Source: Streptomyces sp. DG2A-72 (GTDB lineage Bacteria; Actinomycetota; Actinomycetes; Streptomycetales; Streptomycetaceae). From it: a stretch of 64,000 nucleotides of DNA. The stretch is taken from assembly GCF_030499575.1 (NCBI RefSeq), contig NZ_JASTLC010000001.1:2628001-2692000 (forward strand). Reading direction: 5' to 3'. Below the pieces are notes generated by a model. The model saw nothing but the letters and a program-made list of their open reading frames with translations. It searched no databases and was not told the origin of the DNA. Below, one piece after another: positions 10,116 through 19,049 of the stretch (the first letter of the stretch is position 1; the number at the start of each line of letters is the position of its first letter). Made by a program: the position numbers and the translations under genes.

Positions 10116-11375
10116 TCAGCCGAACTGGGCCCGCAGATACTCCCGCCACTGCTCGGTGAACTCCGCCGGCGTCGTCCCGAGCACCTTCTTCATCGCGTCC
10201 TCGACGGCGCCCGCCCGCTCCGGGTGGGCGCCGACGGCGCGATAGAACTCGCCGAGCCGCACCTCGCCCCAGCGGTCCGCGATCAGCCGGCAGGCGATCC
10301 AGCCGCTCTCGTAGGCGCGCGCGAGCCGGGCCGCGTCGCCGGAGAAGCCGAAGTCCGCGTCCTCGGGCAGCGCGTCCGGCGCCTCCCCCGCGGTCACCGC
10401 GCGCTCCAGCTCGGGCGCGGCCTCGGCCGGTGTACGCCCGGAACCCCGGTAGCCGACCCAGTCGGCGTACCCCTCGGACAGCCAGAGCGGAGTCGCGGGG
10501 CTGGTGTGGGTGCGGGTGGCGACATGGGTGGTCTCGTGGGTGAGCACGACCTGCTTGCCGGTGTCGCCGAGGACGCTGTACGCGTCGGGGTTGACGATCA
10601 CCCGGTCCGCGGGCGCCGTCGCCGGGGCGCCGGTCTCGCCGGTGGTGACCGCGGCGATCCCCCGGTACGAGGAGGCGGGCGAGCCCAGCAGCCGCGCCAT
10701 GCCCTCCAGGGAGTTCGGTACGAGCACGACGACGTGCCGGGACCAGTCCGTGCCCCACGCCTCCGACACCGCGGGCACCGCCCGGTCCGCGAGCCCCGCG
10801 AACTCGCTCAGCCGCTCCCGCGACTGCCCGACCCCCATCACCAGGCTCCGCTCACCCTGGACGACGCTCACCGCGCCCTGGTCCCACAGCTGCTCGGCGG
10901 ACTTCTTCTCCGGCCGCTCCGCGTCGACGTACCACTCCCCCTCGTGGTCCAGGCTGAGGGTGAGCGTGCGGCCGACGGTGATGGGCGCCTTGTCGTAACC
11001 GTCGACGCGGTAGCGCAGCTCGGCCTCGGCGGTCGCCGTGCCGCCCGAGTCCTGCACGCTCGTGACCCGGTACGACCAATCGGAGAGGGGCACTTCCCGC
11101 AGATTGGCGAACCAGCCCGGCGCCCCCGTACGCAGGAAGGCCGCCTGGTCCCGGCCGAGTATCGCCGTCGCCCGGATGTCGAGGACCCGCTGCACCTCGT
11201 CCTCGACGCTCTCGGCCGCCGGTCCGCCCCCGCACGACACCAGGGCGACGAGCAGCAGACAGAGCGCCACCACTCCGCGTCCTGACGCCCTCCCTCGAAG
11301 CGGCCCCGGGGAAGTGGAGGTGCGTTCCCGCGTCGTTCGGTGCGTGCCTGCACTTCCCCGGGGTTGCTTAGCCAC
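10116..11375 (-). CDS. Lipoprotein with HExxH zinc-protease (gluzincin-like) domain
   Basis: A 419-residue protein. A basic N-region is followed by VVALCLLLVALVSCGGG, a lipobox with Cys near residue 47, which predicts a membrane-anchored lipoprotein. Residues 55-190 look like an NTF2/SnoaL-type accessory domain (RATAILGRDQAAFL, WYVDAERP). The catalytic segment HETTH sits near 280, with WLSEGYADW about 20 residues later; this HExxH plus downstream Glu arrangement is typical of gluzincins. A VGASY- or HETTHVA-type peptidase is expected to act outside the membrane. The GTG at 11375 is used; a later GTG just before the hydrophobic segment is possible. It is convergent with the binding-protein gene. 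Confidence 0.75.
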   Translation of the reverse strand: MAKQPRGSAGTHRTTRERTSTSPGPLRGRASGRGVVALCLLLVALVSCGGGPAAESVEDEVQRVLDIRATAILGRDQAAFLRTGAPGWFANLREVPLSDWSYRVTSVQDSGGTATAEAELRYRVDGYDKAPITVGRTLTLSLDHEGEWYVDAERPEKKSAEQLWDQGAVSVVQGERSLVMGVGQSRERLSEFAGLADRAVPAVSEAWGTDWSRHVVVLVPNSLEGMARLLGSPASSYRGIAAVTTGETGAPATAPADRVIVNPDAYSVLGDTGKQVVLTHETTHVATRTHTSPATPLWLSEGYADWVGYRGSGRTPAEAAPELERAVTAGEAPDALPEDADFGFSGDAARLARAYESGWIACRLIADRWGEVRLGEFYRAVGAHPERAGAVEDAMKKVLGTTPAEFTEQWREYLRAQFG

Positions 11376-11432
11376 GACTCCGATCGTACGGGGGCTGTCG
11401 AGTACGGGTCAGGCCCCGGTGGACGACTCCTG

Positions 11433-12443
11433 TCAGACCCGGGTGACCGAGTTGACGGGCATCATCCCGACCGGGTCGTAGCGCACGGGTGCGCCGGGGT
11501 ACGGCGCGTGGATCACCTGGCCGTTGCCCATGTACATCCCGATGTGGGACGCGTCGTGGTAGGTGACCAGGTCGCCGGGCTGGGCCTCGGACAGCGGGAC
11601 CCGCGTGCCCGATCCGGCCTGGGCCTGCGAGGTGCGCGGCAGGGCGACTCCGGCCTGCGCGTACGACCACTGCATCAGGCCCGAGCAGTCGAAACCGGTG
11701 GGGCCGTTGGCGCCCCAGACGTACGGCCTGCCCACCGCGGACATGGCGGCGGCGACGGCGGCTGCCGCGCGGCCCGAGGGCGGGACGGCGCCGCCGAGGT
11801 CGGGCAGGTCGTGGCGGCCGGAGCGGGAGGCGCGGTCGTAGGCGGCGCGCTCGGCGTCCGGCAGCGAGTTGAGCAGTTGCCGTGCCTTGGCCAGCTTGCG
11901 TTCGACGGTCTTCTTGTGCGCGGCGACGGCCTTGCGGCTCTTCTCCAGCTCGGCGAGTTTCCGGGTCGCCTCCGCGCGCTCCCGGCCGAGGGCGCGCATC
12001 GCGTCCTGGAGGTCCTTCAGCTCGCCCGCCTGGTGAGCGGTGATCCGGTCGAGGACGGACGCCTTGTCGAGGTAGTCCTCCGGGTCGTCGGAGAACAGCA
12101 GGGCGAGGGAGGGATCGATGCCGCCGGAGCGGTACTGCGCGCCGGCCAGCGAACCGAGCGCCTCCCGCATGGTGTTGATGCTCTCCTGCTGCCGGGCGAT
12201 CCGGTCCTGGGCACCGGTGACCTGCCTGCGCAGCTTGTCGGCTCGCTCGTCGGCCTTGTTGTAGGCCTCGGTGGCCTTCTCGGCCTCCCCGTAGAGGCGG
12301 TCCACCTCGGCACGGGTGTCGTCGTACGGCGTGGCTTCCGCCGGAATCACGCCCAGGGCCGCGACGGCGGCGGACAGCACACAGACCGCGGCACTGGCGC
12401 CACGGTCGAATCCGGTCGGTGCAAGGCGACGATGAGACCCCAC
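11433..12443 (-). CDS. Secreted NlpC/P60 peptidoglycan endopeptidase (paralogue 1)
   Basis: About 336 residues. A signal peptide (hydrophobic AAVCVLSAAVAALGVIPA) is followed by a long coiled coil (about 40-210, rich in Lys/Glu/Ala heptads) and a C-terminal NlpC/P60 domain. FDCSGLMQW carries the catalytic Cys near 251 and SHIGMYMGNG the catalytic His near 297. The enzyme should cleave gamma-D-Glu-diaminopimelate bonds in stem peptides, with the coiled coil acting as a targeting or autoinhibitory part. I chose GTG at 12443 because the next sequence (GSHRRLAP) aligns with the start of the downstream paralogue; an ATG at 12455 is an alternative. It lies directly after paralogue 2 on the same strand. 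Confidence 0.85.
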   Translation of the reverse strand: MGSHRRLAPTGFDRGASAAVCVLSAAVAALGVIPAEATPYDDTRAEVDRLYGEAEKATEAYNKADERADKLRRQVTGAQDRIARQQESINTMREALGSLAGAQYRSGGIDPSLALLFSDDPEDYLDKASVLDRITAHQAGELKDLQDAMRALGRERAEATRKLAELEKSRKAVAAHKKTVERKLAKARQLLNSLPDAERAAYDRASRSGRHDLPDLGGAVPPSGRAAAAVAAAMSAVGRPYVWGANGPTGFDCSGLMQWSYAQAGVALPRTSQAQAGSGTRVPLSEAQPGDLVTYHDASHIGMYMGNGQVIHAPYPGAPVRYDPVGMMPVNSVTRV

Positions 12444-12560
12444 AGGAAGCCGCATTCCTTCCGCTGGCGGACAAGGACCTTCCCCGGCAGGGGGAAGCGC
12501 GGCAGACAGTAGCCCCGTGGTGGGGTGACGGCCAAAGACCTTCGCGGGCACACAAAGTGA

Positions 12561-12594
12561 CGCCCCGCCTCAGACGCAGGTCATGGGCGGGGCG
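12561..12594. terminator. Hairpin between the two NlpC/P60 genes
   Basis: Arms CGCCCCGCC (12561-12569) and GGCGGGGCG (12586-12594) pair perfectly around a 16-base loop. It is 77-110 bases past the stop of paralogue 2 and before the start of paralogue 1. No U tract follows, which is normal for Streptomyces terminators. Confidence 0.45.
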
Positions 12595-12670
12595 CGGGGT
12601 CAGGCGCGGTGGTGGTGATTCGCCCGAACGGGCGGCACGGTGTCCTGATCTTGATCGGCCGGAAGAGGGC

Positions 12671-13705
12671 TCAGATCCGGACGCCGAACTGGAACGGCAT
12701 GTTGTTGATCGACTCGTAGCGCACGACCGAGCCGGTGCGGGGGGCGTGCAGCACCTGGCCGTTGCCCGCGTAGAAGGCGACGTGGTGCAGGTCGCCGTAG
12801 AAGATGACCAGGTCGCCGACCTTGAGGTCGCTCTGCGAGTAGATGCGCGTGCCGGCGTTCGCCTGGGCCTGCGAGGTCCGGGGTATGGAGACGCCGGCCT
12901 GGGCGAAGGCCCAGGAGGTCAGGCCGGAGCAGTCGAAGGAGGACGGACCGGAGGCGCCGTAGACGTAGGGCGAGCCGATCTTGGACTGGGCGGCCTGGAA
13001 GGCGGCCATGGCCCGGCCGGAGGCGGGGGCGGTGTTGCCGAGGTCGACCCGCTCGGTGGCGGAGCGGCTGGCGCGGGCGTCCGCGGCGGCGAGGGCGGCC
13101 TTCTCGGCGGCCGTCAGGGAGTTGAGCAGCTTCTGCGCCTCGGCGAGCTTGCCCTGGACTTCCTTCTTCTTGCTGCCCAACTCCGTGCGGGTGGCGGCGA
13201 GGTCCTTGAGCTTGTCGGACGCCTCGGCGCGGTCCTGGGCGAGTTCGCGCTGCTTGTCCTGGATCTTCTTCAGCTGCTCGACCTGCTGGGCGCTGAGCTG
13301 GTCGGCGGTGGACGCCTTGTCCAGGTAGTCGTCCGGGTTCGACGACAGGAAGAGCTGGAGGGAGGAGTCTATGGAGCCGGTGCGGTACTGGGCGGCGGCC
13401 GCCAGACCCATGGAGTCACGCAGCTCGTTGAGGTCTTCCTGACCGCGGGCCACGTTGTCCTGGATGGTGGAGATCTCCTTCTGGAGCGTCTCCTGCTTCT
13501 CCTTGGCCCCGTTGTACTTCTCGGTGGCCTGCTCCGCCTCTTCGTAGAGCTTGTCGACCTTGGCCTTGACCTCGTCCTTGCTCGGCTTCTCGCTCGGCGC
13601 GGCGTTGGCGGCCTGCGAGCTCAGGGCTACGGCGGCAGCGGCCGCGGTGGTCAGCACGGTCACACGCGTGCGACTGGCCTGCTTGGGTCGACGATGGGAC
13701 GCCAC
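12671..13705 (-). CDS. Secreted NlpC/P60 peptidoglycan endopeptidase (paralogue 2)
   Basis: A 344-residue protein that begins with GTG at 13705, preceded by AAGAAGGAG about eight bases upstream; the reading frame before this encodes nothing conserved. The signal peptide VLTTAAAAAVALSSQAANA is followed by a long coiled coil with repeated EKYNGAKEKQETLQKE-like heptads. The NlpC/P60 domain has FDCSGLTSW (Cys near 258) and LHHVAFYAGNG (His near 306). It is about the same size and layout as the neighbouring paralogue, so local duplication is likely. The role is cell-wall remodelling outside the membrane, cleaving stem peptides. A promoter-like pair lies about 50-80 bases upstream. Confidence 0.9.
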   Translation of the reverse strand: MASHRRPKQASRTRVTVLTTAAAAAVALSSQAANAAPSEKPSKDEVKAKVDKLYEEAEQATEKYNGAKEKQETLQKEISTIQDNVARGQEDLNELRDSMGLAAAAQYRTGSIDSSLQLFLSSNPDDYLDKASTADQLSAQQVEQLKKIQDKQRELAQDRAEASDKLKDLAATRTELGSKKKEVQGKLAEAQKLLNSLTAAEKAALAAADARASRSATERVDLGNTAPASGRAMAAFQAAQSKIGSPYVYGASGPSSFDCSGLTSWAFAQAGVSIPRTSQAQANAGTRIYSQSDLKVGDLVIFYGDLHHVAFYAGNGQVLHAPRTGSVVRYESINNMPFQFGVRI

Positions 13706-13757
13706 GGAGGCGAACTCCTTCTTGAGAGTGATCACCCGCTCGGAGGTTCGAAGCCAG

Positions 13758-13787
13758 ACCCTAGTGACCCAGCTGTGATCAGTTCAA
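13758..13787 (-). promoter_or_regulatory. Candidate vegetative promoter of NlpC/P60 paralogue 2
   Basis: On the minus strand TTGAAC (13787-13782) and TAGGGT (13763-13758) are separated by 18 bases. The expected start of transcription is near 13751, about 46 bases before the GTG. The match to the -35/-10 consensus is good for this G+C background. Confidence 0.4.
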
Positions 13788-13915
13788 ATCCTGAGGCGAA
13801 AAATCCCGGTTACGGACCGCATTCTTTACCCGCAAGTCACATGCAGTGATGCGCGATTGACACTACGTTGCGTGACAGATCAGCCAATTCGGGCATTGAG
13901 TCTGTACGTTGACCT

Positions 13916-15259
13916 TCAGGACAGTCGCTTGAGAAGCACCGCAGACGCCACGGGTCGGGCGCCCGCCTTCGCGACCCCGTCGGCCACCTCGCGGTCGGTC
14001 GAGGCGACGATGACCGGACGCCCCGGCGGCTCCGCGCGCACCAGCTGGCGGATCAACTCGTCCGCGGTGACGCCCGGTTTGGAGAACAGCACCCGCACCC
14101 CGCGCGGCGGCGCGAGCAACACCGGCGCCGCCAGCTCGGCCCCGTCGAAGACACAGGTCACCTCGGCGCCGGTCTGCGCGGCGAGCTGCGAGAGCTGCCC
14201 GAGCAGCCTCAACCGCTGCTTCTCCAGGGGCATTTGGGGATAGCCGGTCTTGGTGACGTTGTAGCCGTCGACGACCAGATGCGCCTGCGGCAGTGCCAGC
14301 AGCTGGTCGAGGATCGCGGGGTCGTTTTCGGACAACGCCCGTGCCGCGATGTCTTTCGGCGTCATTCGTCCCGGTTCGACCGCATCCACGGTCTCGGCCG
14401 GGCGCACTGACACGGGCGGCAACGCCAACTCCCGCCGCAGCCCTTGGGCCGCGTCGAGCACGGTGTCCAGCAGCAGCCGTACCCGCATGTCCTCGACGCT
14501 GCGGCCCTCCCTGGCCGCCCGGCGGGTGGCCTCCAGGGTGGCCTCCGCCTCCCCGAGCCGCGCCTTGAGCCGGCGGCTCTCGCTCTCCGCGGCGGACACC
14601 TGCGCATGCGTCTCCGCGCGTACGGCCTCCATCTCGCCGTGCACCTTGCGCAGCGCCGCCTCGCCCCGCTTGACGTCACTGAGGGCGGCGCGCAGCTTGC
14701 GGTGCAGGGAATCGGCTTCCTTCTTCGCCGAGTCCAGCTCGGTGCGCAGCCGCTCGGTCTCGGCCCGGGTGTGCTCACGGGCCCGGTCGAGTTCGGTACG
14801 GAGCCGCTCCAGTTCGGCGCGGTTCTCCTCGTCGGCCCGCTCGGCGTCGGCGCGCTGGGCCTCCTCGCCGGCCGCGGTCACGAGCTTCACCCAGCCGGTG
14901 GGGCGCAGTACATAGGCCGCGGCCGCCACGTCGAGCGGGTCCGCGGCCGGTGGCGGCGAGCCTGAGTCGAGGGCGCCGGACAGCTCCGGCTGCGTCTCTC
15001 TGAACTTCTCGCCGATGCGCTGCCGGAACAGCGGATCGGTCTCCAGGGCGGTCGCCATCGCGTTGCCGGCGAACTTGGCCCGGCGATTGGGGGCGAAGCG
15101 GGCGTACTGTCGCAGCTGCGCGGGCAGTTCGGCGACGGTCAGCCCGCCGAATCCGTCCGAGACGATCTGCACGACCCGGCGGCGCACTCCGTCGGGCAGC
15201 GGACGGTCGAGCACCTCAGCGGCGCCGTCGCCCGGCCCCCCGCCTGCGCTCTCCACCAT
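13916..15259 (-). CDS. NYN (YacP-like) putative ribonuclease with coiled-coil region
   Basis: A 447-residue cytoplasmic protein. The N-terminal part (1-130) is helical and basic (QYARFAPNRRAKFAGNAM). A long charged coiled coil runs from about 135 to 265 with many Arg/Glu heptads. The C-terminal domain has LVVDGYNVTKTGYP near 328, then TCVFDGAEL and VIVASTDREVADG, the acidic motifs of the NYN fold, which is related to PIN and FLAP nucleases. By analogy with Rae1/YacP it could be an RNA endonuclease; the substrate is unknown. The start is at 15259. A small zinc-ribbon gene lies 39 bases upstream on the same strand, so the two may be co-transcribed. Confidence 0.85.
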   Translation of the reverse strand: MVESAGGGPGDGAAEVLDRPLPDGVRRRVVQIVSDGFGGLTVAELPAQLRQYARFAPNRRAKFAGNAMATALETDPLFRQRIGEKFRETQPELSGALDSGSPPPAADPLDVAAAAYVLRPTGWVKLVTAAGEEAQRADAERADEENRAELERLRTELDRAREHTRAETERLRTELDSAKKEADSLHRKLRAALSDVKRGEAALRKVHGEMEAVRAETHAQVSAAESESRRLKARLGEAEATLEATRRAAREGRSVEDMRVRLLLDTVLDAAQGLRRELALPPVSVRPAETVDAVEPGRMTPKDIAARALSENDPAILDQLLALPQAHLVVDGYNVTKTGYPQMPLEKQRLRLLGQLSQLAAQTGAEVTCVFDGAELAAPVLLAPPRGVRVLFSKPGVTADELIRQLVRAEPPGRPVIVASTDREVADGVAKAGARPVASAVLLKRLS

Positions 15260-15298
15260 CCGTCACACCCCATTAGCTGTGCGGGGGCCGCTCTCCCG

Positions 15299-15538
15299 TC
15301 AGGAGCCGGCGCCCGGCCTGTCCACGAGTTCCACCTGGTCCACCGCGTTGCACCAGCGGCAGCGCACCGATTCGATCGTCTCACTGACCACTTCGCGCTC
15401 CTCCACCTTCGGCTCCCCGGCAAGATCAAGGTGGACGTACTCGACGACCTTCGACGAGCGGGTCACGTCGAAGCGCGTGAGATTGCCGCAGAGGGTGCAG
15501 CGCCACCGCGTGGAGGCGGTCGGCAGGGGAACCGTCAT
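15299..15538 (-). CDS. Small zinc-ribbon protein, unknown function
   Basis: A 79-residue protein from an ATG at 15538. Two CxxC knuckles, Cys14-Cys17 (CTLC) and Cys60-Cys63 (CRWC), are placed to bind one zinc. The region between them is a beta-rich stretch (RSSKVVEYVHLDLAGEPKVEER). A purine-rich AGAAGGAAAG lies about 12 bases before the start. Proteins of this kind are widely conserved in Streptomyces but, to my knowledge, unassigned. It probably shares a transcript with the NYN gene downstream. Confidence 0.75.
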   Translation of the reverse strand: MTVPLPTASTRWRCTLCGNLTRFDVTRSSKVVEYVHLDLAGEPKVEEREVVSETIESVRCRWCNAVDQVELVDRPGAGS

Positions 15539-15706
15539 CGTGACTGTTCGCTTTCCTTCTAGTGTCCGTGTCACGCCAGCTTCCCTGATGCGTGTGGCTC
15601 GTAACCCTACGGCCTGGCGCGTACTCGACGCCCGTCCGTCCACCGGGCCGGTCCGGCGGCGAGGCGGTCTGTGCGGCTGCGTCCCGTTACGCCATGCTCT
15701 GGGGTC

Positions 15707-16444
15707 ATGATCGGCAACTGGAGCACATCGGCGGCCAAGGCCATCCGGATCCCGTCGGCCCCGATGACGTACACCCTGATCGCCGCCTGCTGTCTGCTCT
15801 TCCTGGCCGGCCCGGCGGCGGGGCTCAATCCGGCGTACGGCTCCGGCGACGTGCTGCTCGCCGCCCAGCGGGACTACTTCCACCGCTGGGGGGTGGTCCC
15901 CGCAGAACTGTTCGAGGGCTCCCCGCGGGCGGCCCTCACTCCGGCCACGGCCCTGTTCGTACACGGCAGCTGGGTGCATCTGCTGGGCAACATGCTCTTC
16001 CTCTACGTCTTCGGAGCGATGACCGAGGAACGGATGGGCCGCATGCAGTTCACCCTCTTCTACGTCGGCTGCGGCTATCTGGCCCTACTGGCCTACGCGG
16101 CTGCCAACGCCGACTCCGAGCAGTCCCTGGTCGGTGCGTCCGGGGCGATCTCGGCGGTCCTCGGTGCGTTCCTGTACCTGTTCCCCGGAGCCCGGGTGAC
16201 CAGTCTCCTCCCGTTTCTCTTCTTCCTCCCGCTGCGCTTCCCGGCCTGGGTCGTGCTGCCCTTCTGGGCGGCGCTGCAGTGGCTGGCGGCGGCCCGCGAC
16301 TCCCAGGGTCCGAGCGTGGCCTACCTGGCCCATCTGACGGGCTTCGGCCTGGGTCTCTGTTACGCGTGGGCCCGATTCGGCCGGGCGACTAGAGTGAGGC
16401 GCACCGCAGCGACGCACGCCCCCGAGGGAGAGAAACAGCCGTGA
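15707..16444 (+). CDS. Rhomboid-family intramembrane serine protease
   Basis: A 245-residue membrane protein with about six spans. HGSWVHLLGNMLFLYVFG gives the conserved His and Asn region of rhomboids. GASGAISAVLG holds the nucleophilic Ser near 145, and AHLTGFGLG the base His near 208. The Ser-His dyad is therefore intact. The enzyme should cleave substrates within the membrane; none can be named. The ATG at 15707 follows a CTGGGG sequence; an ATG at 15671 would add 12 residues. Its TGA overlaps the GTG of the AsnC-type gene in a GTGA pattern, so the two are translationally coupled. Confidence 0.88.
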   Translation: MIGNWSTSAAKAIRIPSAPMTYTLIAACCLLFLAGPAAGLNPAYGSGDVLLAAQRDYFHRWGVVPAELFEGSPRAALTPATALFVHGSWVHLLGNMLFLYVFGAMTEERMGRMQFTLFYVGCGYLALLAYAAANADSEQSLVGASGAISAVLGAFLYLFPGARVTSLLPFLFFLPLRFPAWVVLPFWAALQWLAAARDSQGPSVAYLAHLTGFGLGLCYAWARFGRATRVRRTAATHAPEGEKQP

Positions 16445-16722
16445 TCACCGCGATCGTGCTCATCAAGACCAGCGTGGACCGGATCCCCGAGATCGCGGAG
16501 TCGATCGCGGCGTTGGACTCCGTCAGTGAGGTGTTCTCTGTGACCGGCACCTATGACCTGATCGCCATGGTCCGGGTGAAGGAGCACGAGGATCTGGCGG
16601 ACGTCATTCCGGGGCGCATCAGCAAGATTCCTGGCGTGGAGGGCACCGACACGCACGTGGCGTTCCGGACCTACTCCCAGCACGACCTGGAGGCGGCGTT
16701 CGCGATCGGGCTCGACAACTAA
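16441..16722 (+). CDS. Lrp/AsnC ligand-binding (RAM) domain protein without DNA-binding domain
   Basis: A 93-residue protein that is entirely a RAM/ACT-like alpha-beta domain: ITAIVLIKTSVDRIPEIAES, SEVFSVTGTYDLIAMV and HVAFRTYSQHDLE. The helix-turn-helix of full-length Lrp/AsnC proteins is absent. Such stand-alone domains bind amino acids and oligomerise, and may modulate a partner. It starts with GTG at 16441, overlapping the rhomboid stop. Its TAA stop is the first part of TAAGCGCTCCGC, which continues into the type B repeat; the same motif ends the methyltransferase gene at 45780. Confidence 0.9.
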   Translation: MITAIVLIKTSVDRIPEIAESIAALDSVSEVFSVTGTYDLIAMVRVKEHEDLADVIPGRISKIPGVEGTDTHVAFRTYSQHDLEAAFAIGLDN

Positions 16723-16838
16723 GCGCTCCGCTGGTGGGGCCGCGTTGTGCCGTCGGTCCACTGCGGCGCCGTCGTGGCTGGTCGCGCCCATGCGGCGGAG
16801 CCGCATACTGATACAGCCCCGCGCCCCTTCGGGGCGCT
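16720..16838. repeat. Dispersed intergenic repeat, type B copy 1
   Basis: Begins TAAGCGCTCCGC at the stop codon of the AsnC-type gene. It contains GGCTGGTCGCGCCCATGCGG, CGGAGCCGCAT and ACAGCCCCGCGCCCC, and ends TTCGGGGCGC next to the stop codon of the kinase gene. Compared with type A, an extra CGGCGG-AGCCGC hairpin replaces the GCAGTT part. It fills the whole gap between the convergent genes. Confidence 0.8.
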
Positions 16839-18981
16839 ACGACTTCTTGGTGCCCAGGGCGAGGGCCGTGATGCCGTCGGCGGTTGCGACGTAGATCCGG
16901 CCCTGCTGGACGACCGGGCTCTGGGTGCCGAAGGACGCTCCGCCCTCCACGCGCTTCTCCCAGGTCCGCTTGCCGCGGCGGTTGACGCCGTAGAGCATCG
17001 AGCCCTGGCGCACATAGACGGTGTCGCCCGCGACCGTGGGTTCGCTGTACTGATTCCCGTTGCCGGGGAGCAGGAAGGTCCACGCGGTCGATCCGTCGGC
17101 GGGATCCAGGGCGACGAGTTCGAAGTCGTTCGCGGTGACGGCGAGACCGCCGAAGGGCACGCAGCTGACGTAGCGGCCACCGCCGAGGTCGTCGTTGTCC
17201 GAGTGCCACAGCGCCTTGCCGGTCCGGCTGATGCCGTGCAGCATCCGCTCGCCGCCCGATCCCACCACCAGCGTGTCGCCGACCCGGGCGGGCCGCCCGG
17301 TGTCGGACCCGGCGGGCGCCGACCAGAGCCGCTGCCCGCTCGCCGCGTCCAGGGCCTGCACCTCGTCCGCGAAGGTACCGACGTACACGACCCCGTCCGC
17401 CACCATGGGCTCGCTGGTCGGCGCCGCCTTCGTGGCCGTGTCCCAGCGCACGCTGCCGTCGGGGCGGTACGCCCGCACTCCGCCCGCCTCCGACGAGCCG
17501 CCGTACGACACCAGGACCAGCCCGCGCACGGCCACCGGGAACTGGCTGTTGCCCATGGCGAGCGGCTTGGTCCAGCGCACCTTGCCGCCGTGCCCGAGCG
17601 CGCACAGCTTCTTCGCGCCTTCCTGCCCGTCGTACAGCAGGCAGTACACGCCGCCCGCGGTGGCGAGCGGGGACATGACCTCGCCGCCCAGGTCGGTGTG
17701 CCAGACGTTCAGGCCGTTCAGGCCCACGGCGTGCAGCGAGCCGTCCATGCCGCCGACGTACACCCGCTTGCCGTCGGGCGACAGTGCGGCGCAGGGCCCG
17801 CGCCTCCCGCCGAGCCCCTGCACCTTGTACTGCCAGCCCACTCGTGACGCTCCCGAAGCGGAGGCGCTGGGCCCGCTCCCCGCCTGCCCCTTGCCGTCAT
17901 CGGCGTCCCGCAGCCACAGCCACCCGCCGACGCCCCCGGCCGCCACGATCCCGGCACCGCCCGCCACGGCCCGCAGCAGCCGGCGCCGGGAGGGCGGCTC
18001 GGGCGGCGTGACCGTGGGTACGTCCGTGACCGTCACCGGGGCCACATACTCGACCCGGCTCTCCCGCTCCCCCGAGGCACGTTCCGGAATCCAGCGCTCA
18101 CCACCTGGCTCGGGCTCTTCCGGGGCCTCGCCGGTGTACCAGCCCGCCCGCAGTCCCTCCCGCAGGGAGCGTGCGCCGTGCCCCACGGCCGCCACCAGGT
18201 CCACGGGCGTCGGCCGCGCGTCGGGGTCGTCCCGCAGACACGACTCCACCAGGGGCAGCGCCGCCTTCGGTACGGCGGACAGATCGACGTCCCCGGTCAG
18301 GATCCGCAGCAGGACGACCGAATCCTGACCCTCGCCGAACGGCTCCCGCCCACCGGACGCGTAGGCGAGGACCGCGCCCAGCGAGAAGACGTCGCTGGCC
18401 GGTCCGACCCGGGCGCCGTTGCGGATCTGCTCCGGCGAGACATAGCCGACCGACCCGACGACCACCCCGGTCTTCGTCAGCGCCGTCGCCTCCAGCGCCC
18501 GTACGATCCCGAAGTCGATGACCCGGGGACCGTCCGGCGCCAGCAGGATGTTGGACGGCTTGAGGTCCCGGTGGATCAGCCCCTTGGCATGGATCGCGGC
18601 GAGCGCCTCGCCCAGGGCGGCCGCCAGCAGCCGGACCGCCTCCTCGGGCATCGGCCCGCCGTCCAGCACCGCGTCCCGCAGATTCGGTCCGTCCACGAAC
18701 TCCGTTGCCATCCAAGGCCGTTCGGCCTCGGTGTCGGCGTCCACGACGCGCGCGGTGTACGTGCCGGCCCCGCCGACGGTCTGCGCGGCCCGCACCTCGT
18801 GCCGGAACCGGGCGCGGAAGGTGCGGTCCTCCGCGTGCTCGGCCCGCACCACCTTGACGGCCAGCCGCAGCCCGCCCGGCGCTTGGGCGAGGTACACCTC
18901 CCCCATGCCGCCGGAGCCGAGTCTGCCCAGTACCTCGTACGGGCCGATCCGCCGAGGATCCGTCTCGCGCAGCACCTGCAC
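16837..18981 (-). CDS. Membrane Ser/Thr protein kinase with extracellular PQQ-type beta-propeller (1)
   Basis: A 714-residue protein. The kinase domain (about 12-270) has the glycine loop LGSGGMGEVY, Lys43, HRDLKPSN near 138 and DFG near 157, so it is catalytically complete. A linker leads to one membrane span near 335-355 (VAGGAGIVAAGGVGGWLWL). Outside, residues 380-714 contain repeated YVGGMDGSLHAV, YVGTFADEVQALDAASG and VATADGITAL blocks of a PQQ/Pyrrolo-quinoline-type propeller, probably a ligand sensor. A close architectural paralogue lies at 38250-40487. The start ATG at 18981 is used. The stop abuts a type B repeat. Substrates are unknown. Confidence 0.93.
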   Translation of the reverse strand: MQVLRETDPRRIGPYEVLGRLGSGGMGEVYLAQAPGGLRLAVKVVRAEHAEDRTFRARFRHEVRAAQTVGGAGTYTARVVDADTEAERPWMATEFVDGPNLRDAVLDGGPMPEEAVRLLAAALGEALAAIHAKGLIHRDLKPSNILLAPDGPRVIDFGIVRALEATALTKTGVVVGSVGYVSPEQIRNGARVGPASDVFSLGAVLAYASGGREPFGEGQDSVVLLRILTGDVDLSAVPKAALPLVESCLRDDPDARPTPVDLVAAVGHGARSLREGLRAGWYTGEAPEEPEPGGERWIPERASGERESRVEYVAPVTVTDVPTVTPPEPPSRRRLLRAVAGGAGIVAAGGVGGWLWLRDADDGKGQAGSGPSASASGASRVGWQYKVQGLGGRRGPCAALSPDGKRVYVGGMDGSLHAVGLNGLNVWHTDLGGEVMSPLATAGGVYCLLYDGQEGAKKLCALGHGGKVRWTKPLAMGNSQFPVAVRGLVLVSYGGSSEAGGVRAYRPDGSVRWDTATKAAPTSEPMVADGVVYVGTFADEVQALDAASGQRLWSAPAGSDTGRPARVGDTLVVGSGGERMLHGISRTGKALWHSDNDDLGGGRYVSCVPFGGLAVTANDFELVALDPADGSTAWTFLLPGNGNQYSEPTVAGDTVYVRQGSMLYGVNRRGKRTWEKRVEGGASFGTQSPVVQQGRIYVATADGITALALGTKKS

Positions 18982-19049
18982 CCCGTGCTCCCCCTGTTTC
19001 TCCGTACGGCCGCAGAAAGGAGCGTATACGCGGTGTCCGCGTCAAAGGG

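Noticed and set aside
13706..13915. Possible c-di-AMP (ydaO) riboswitch before the NlpC/P60 gene
   Set aside because: Some Streptomyces cell-wall hydrolase genes have one, but none of its conserved blocks is found here; only a promoter-like pair is visible.
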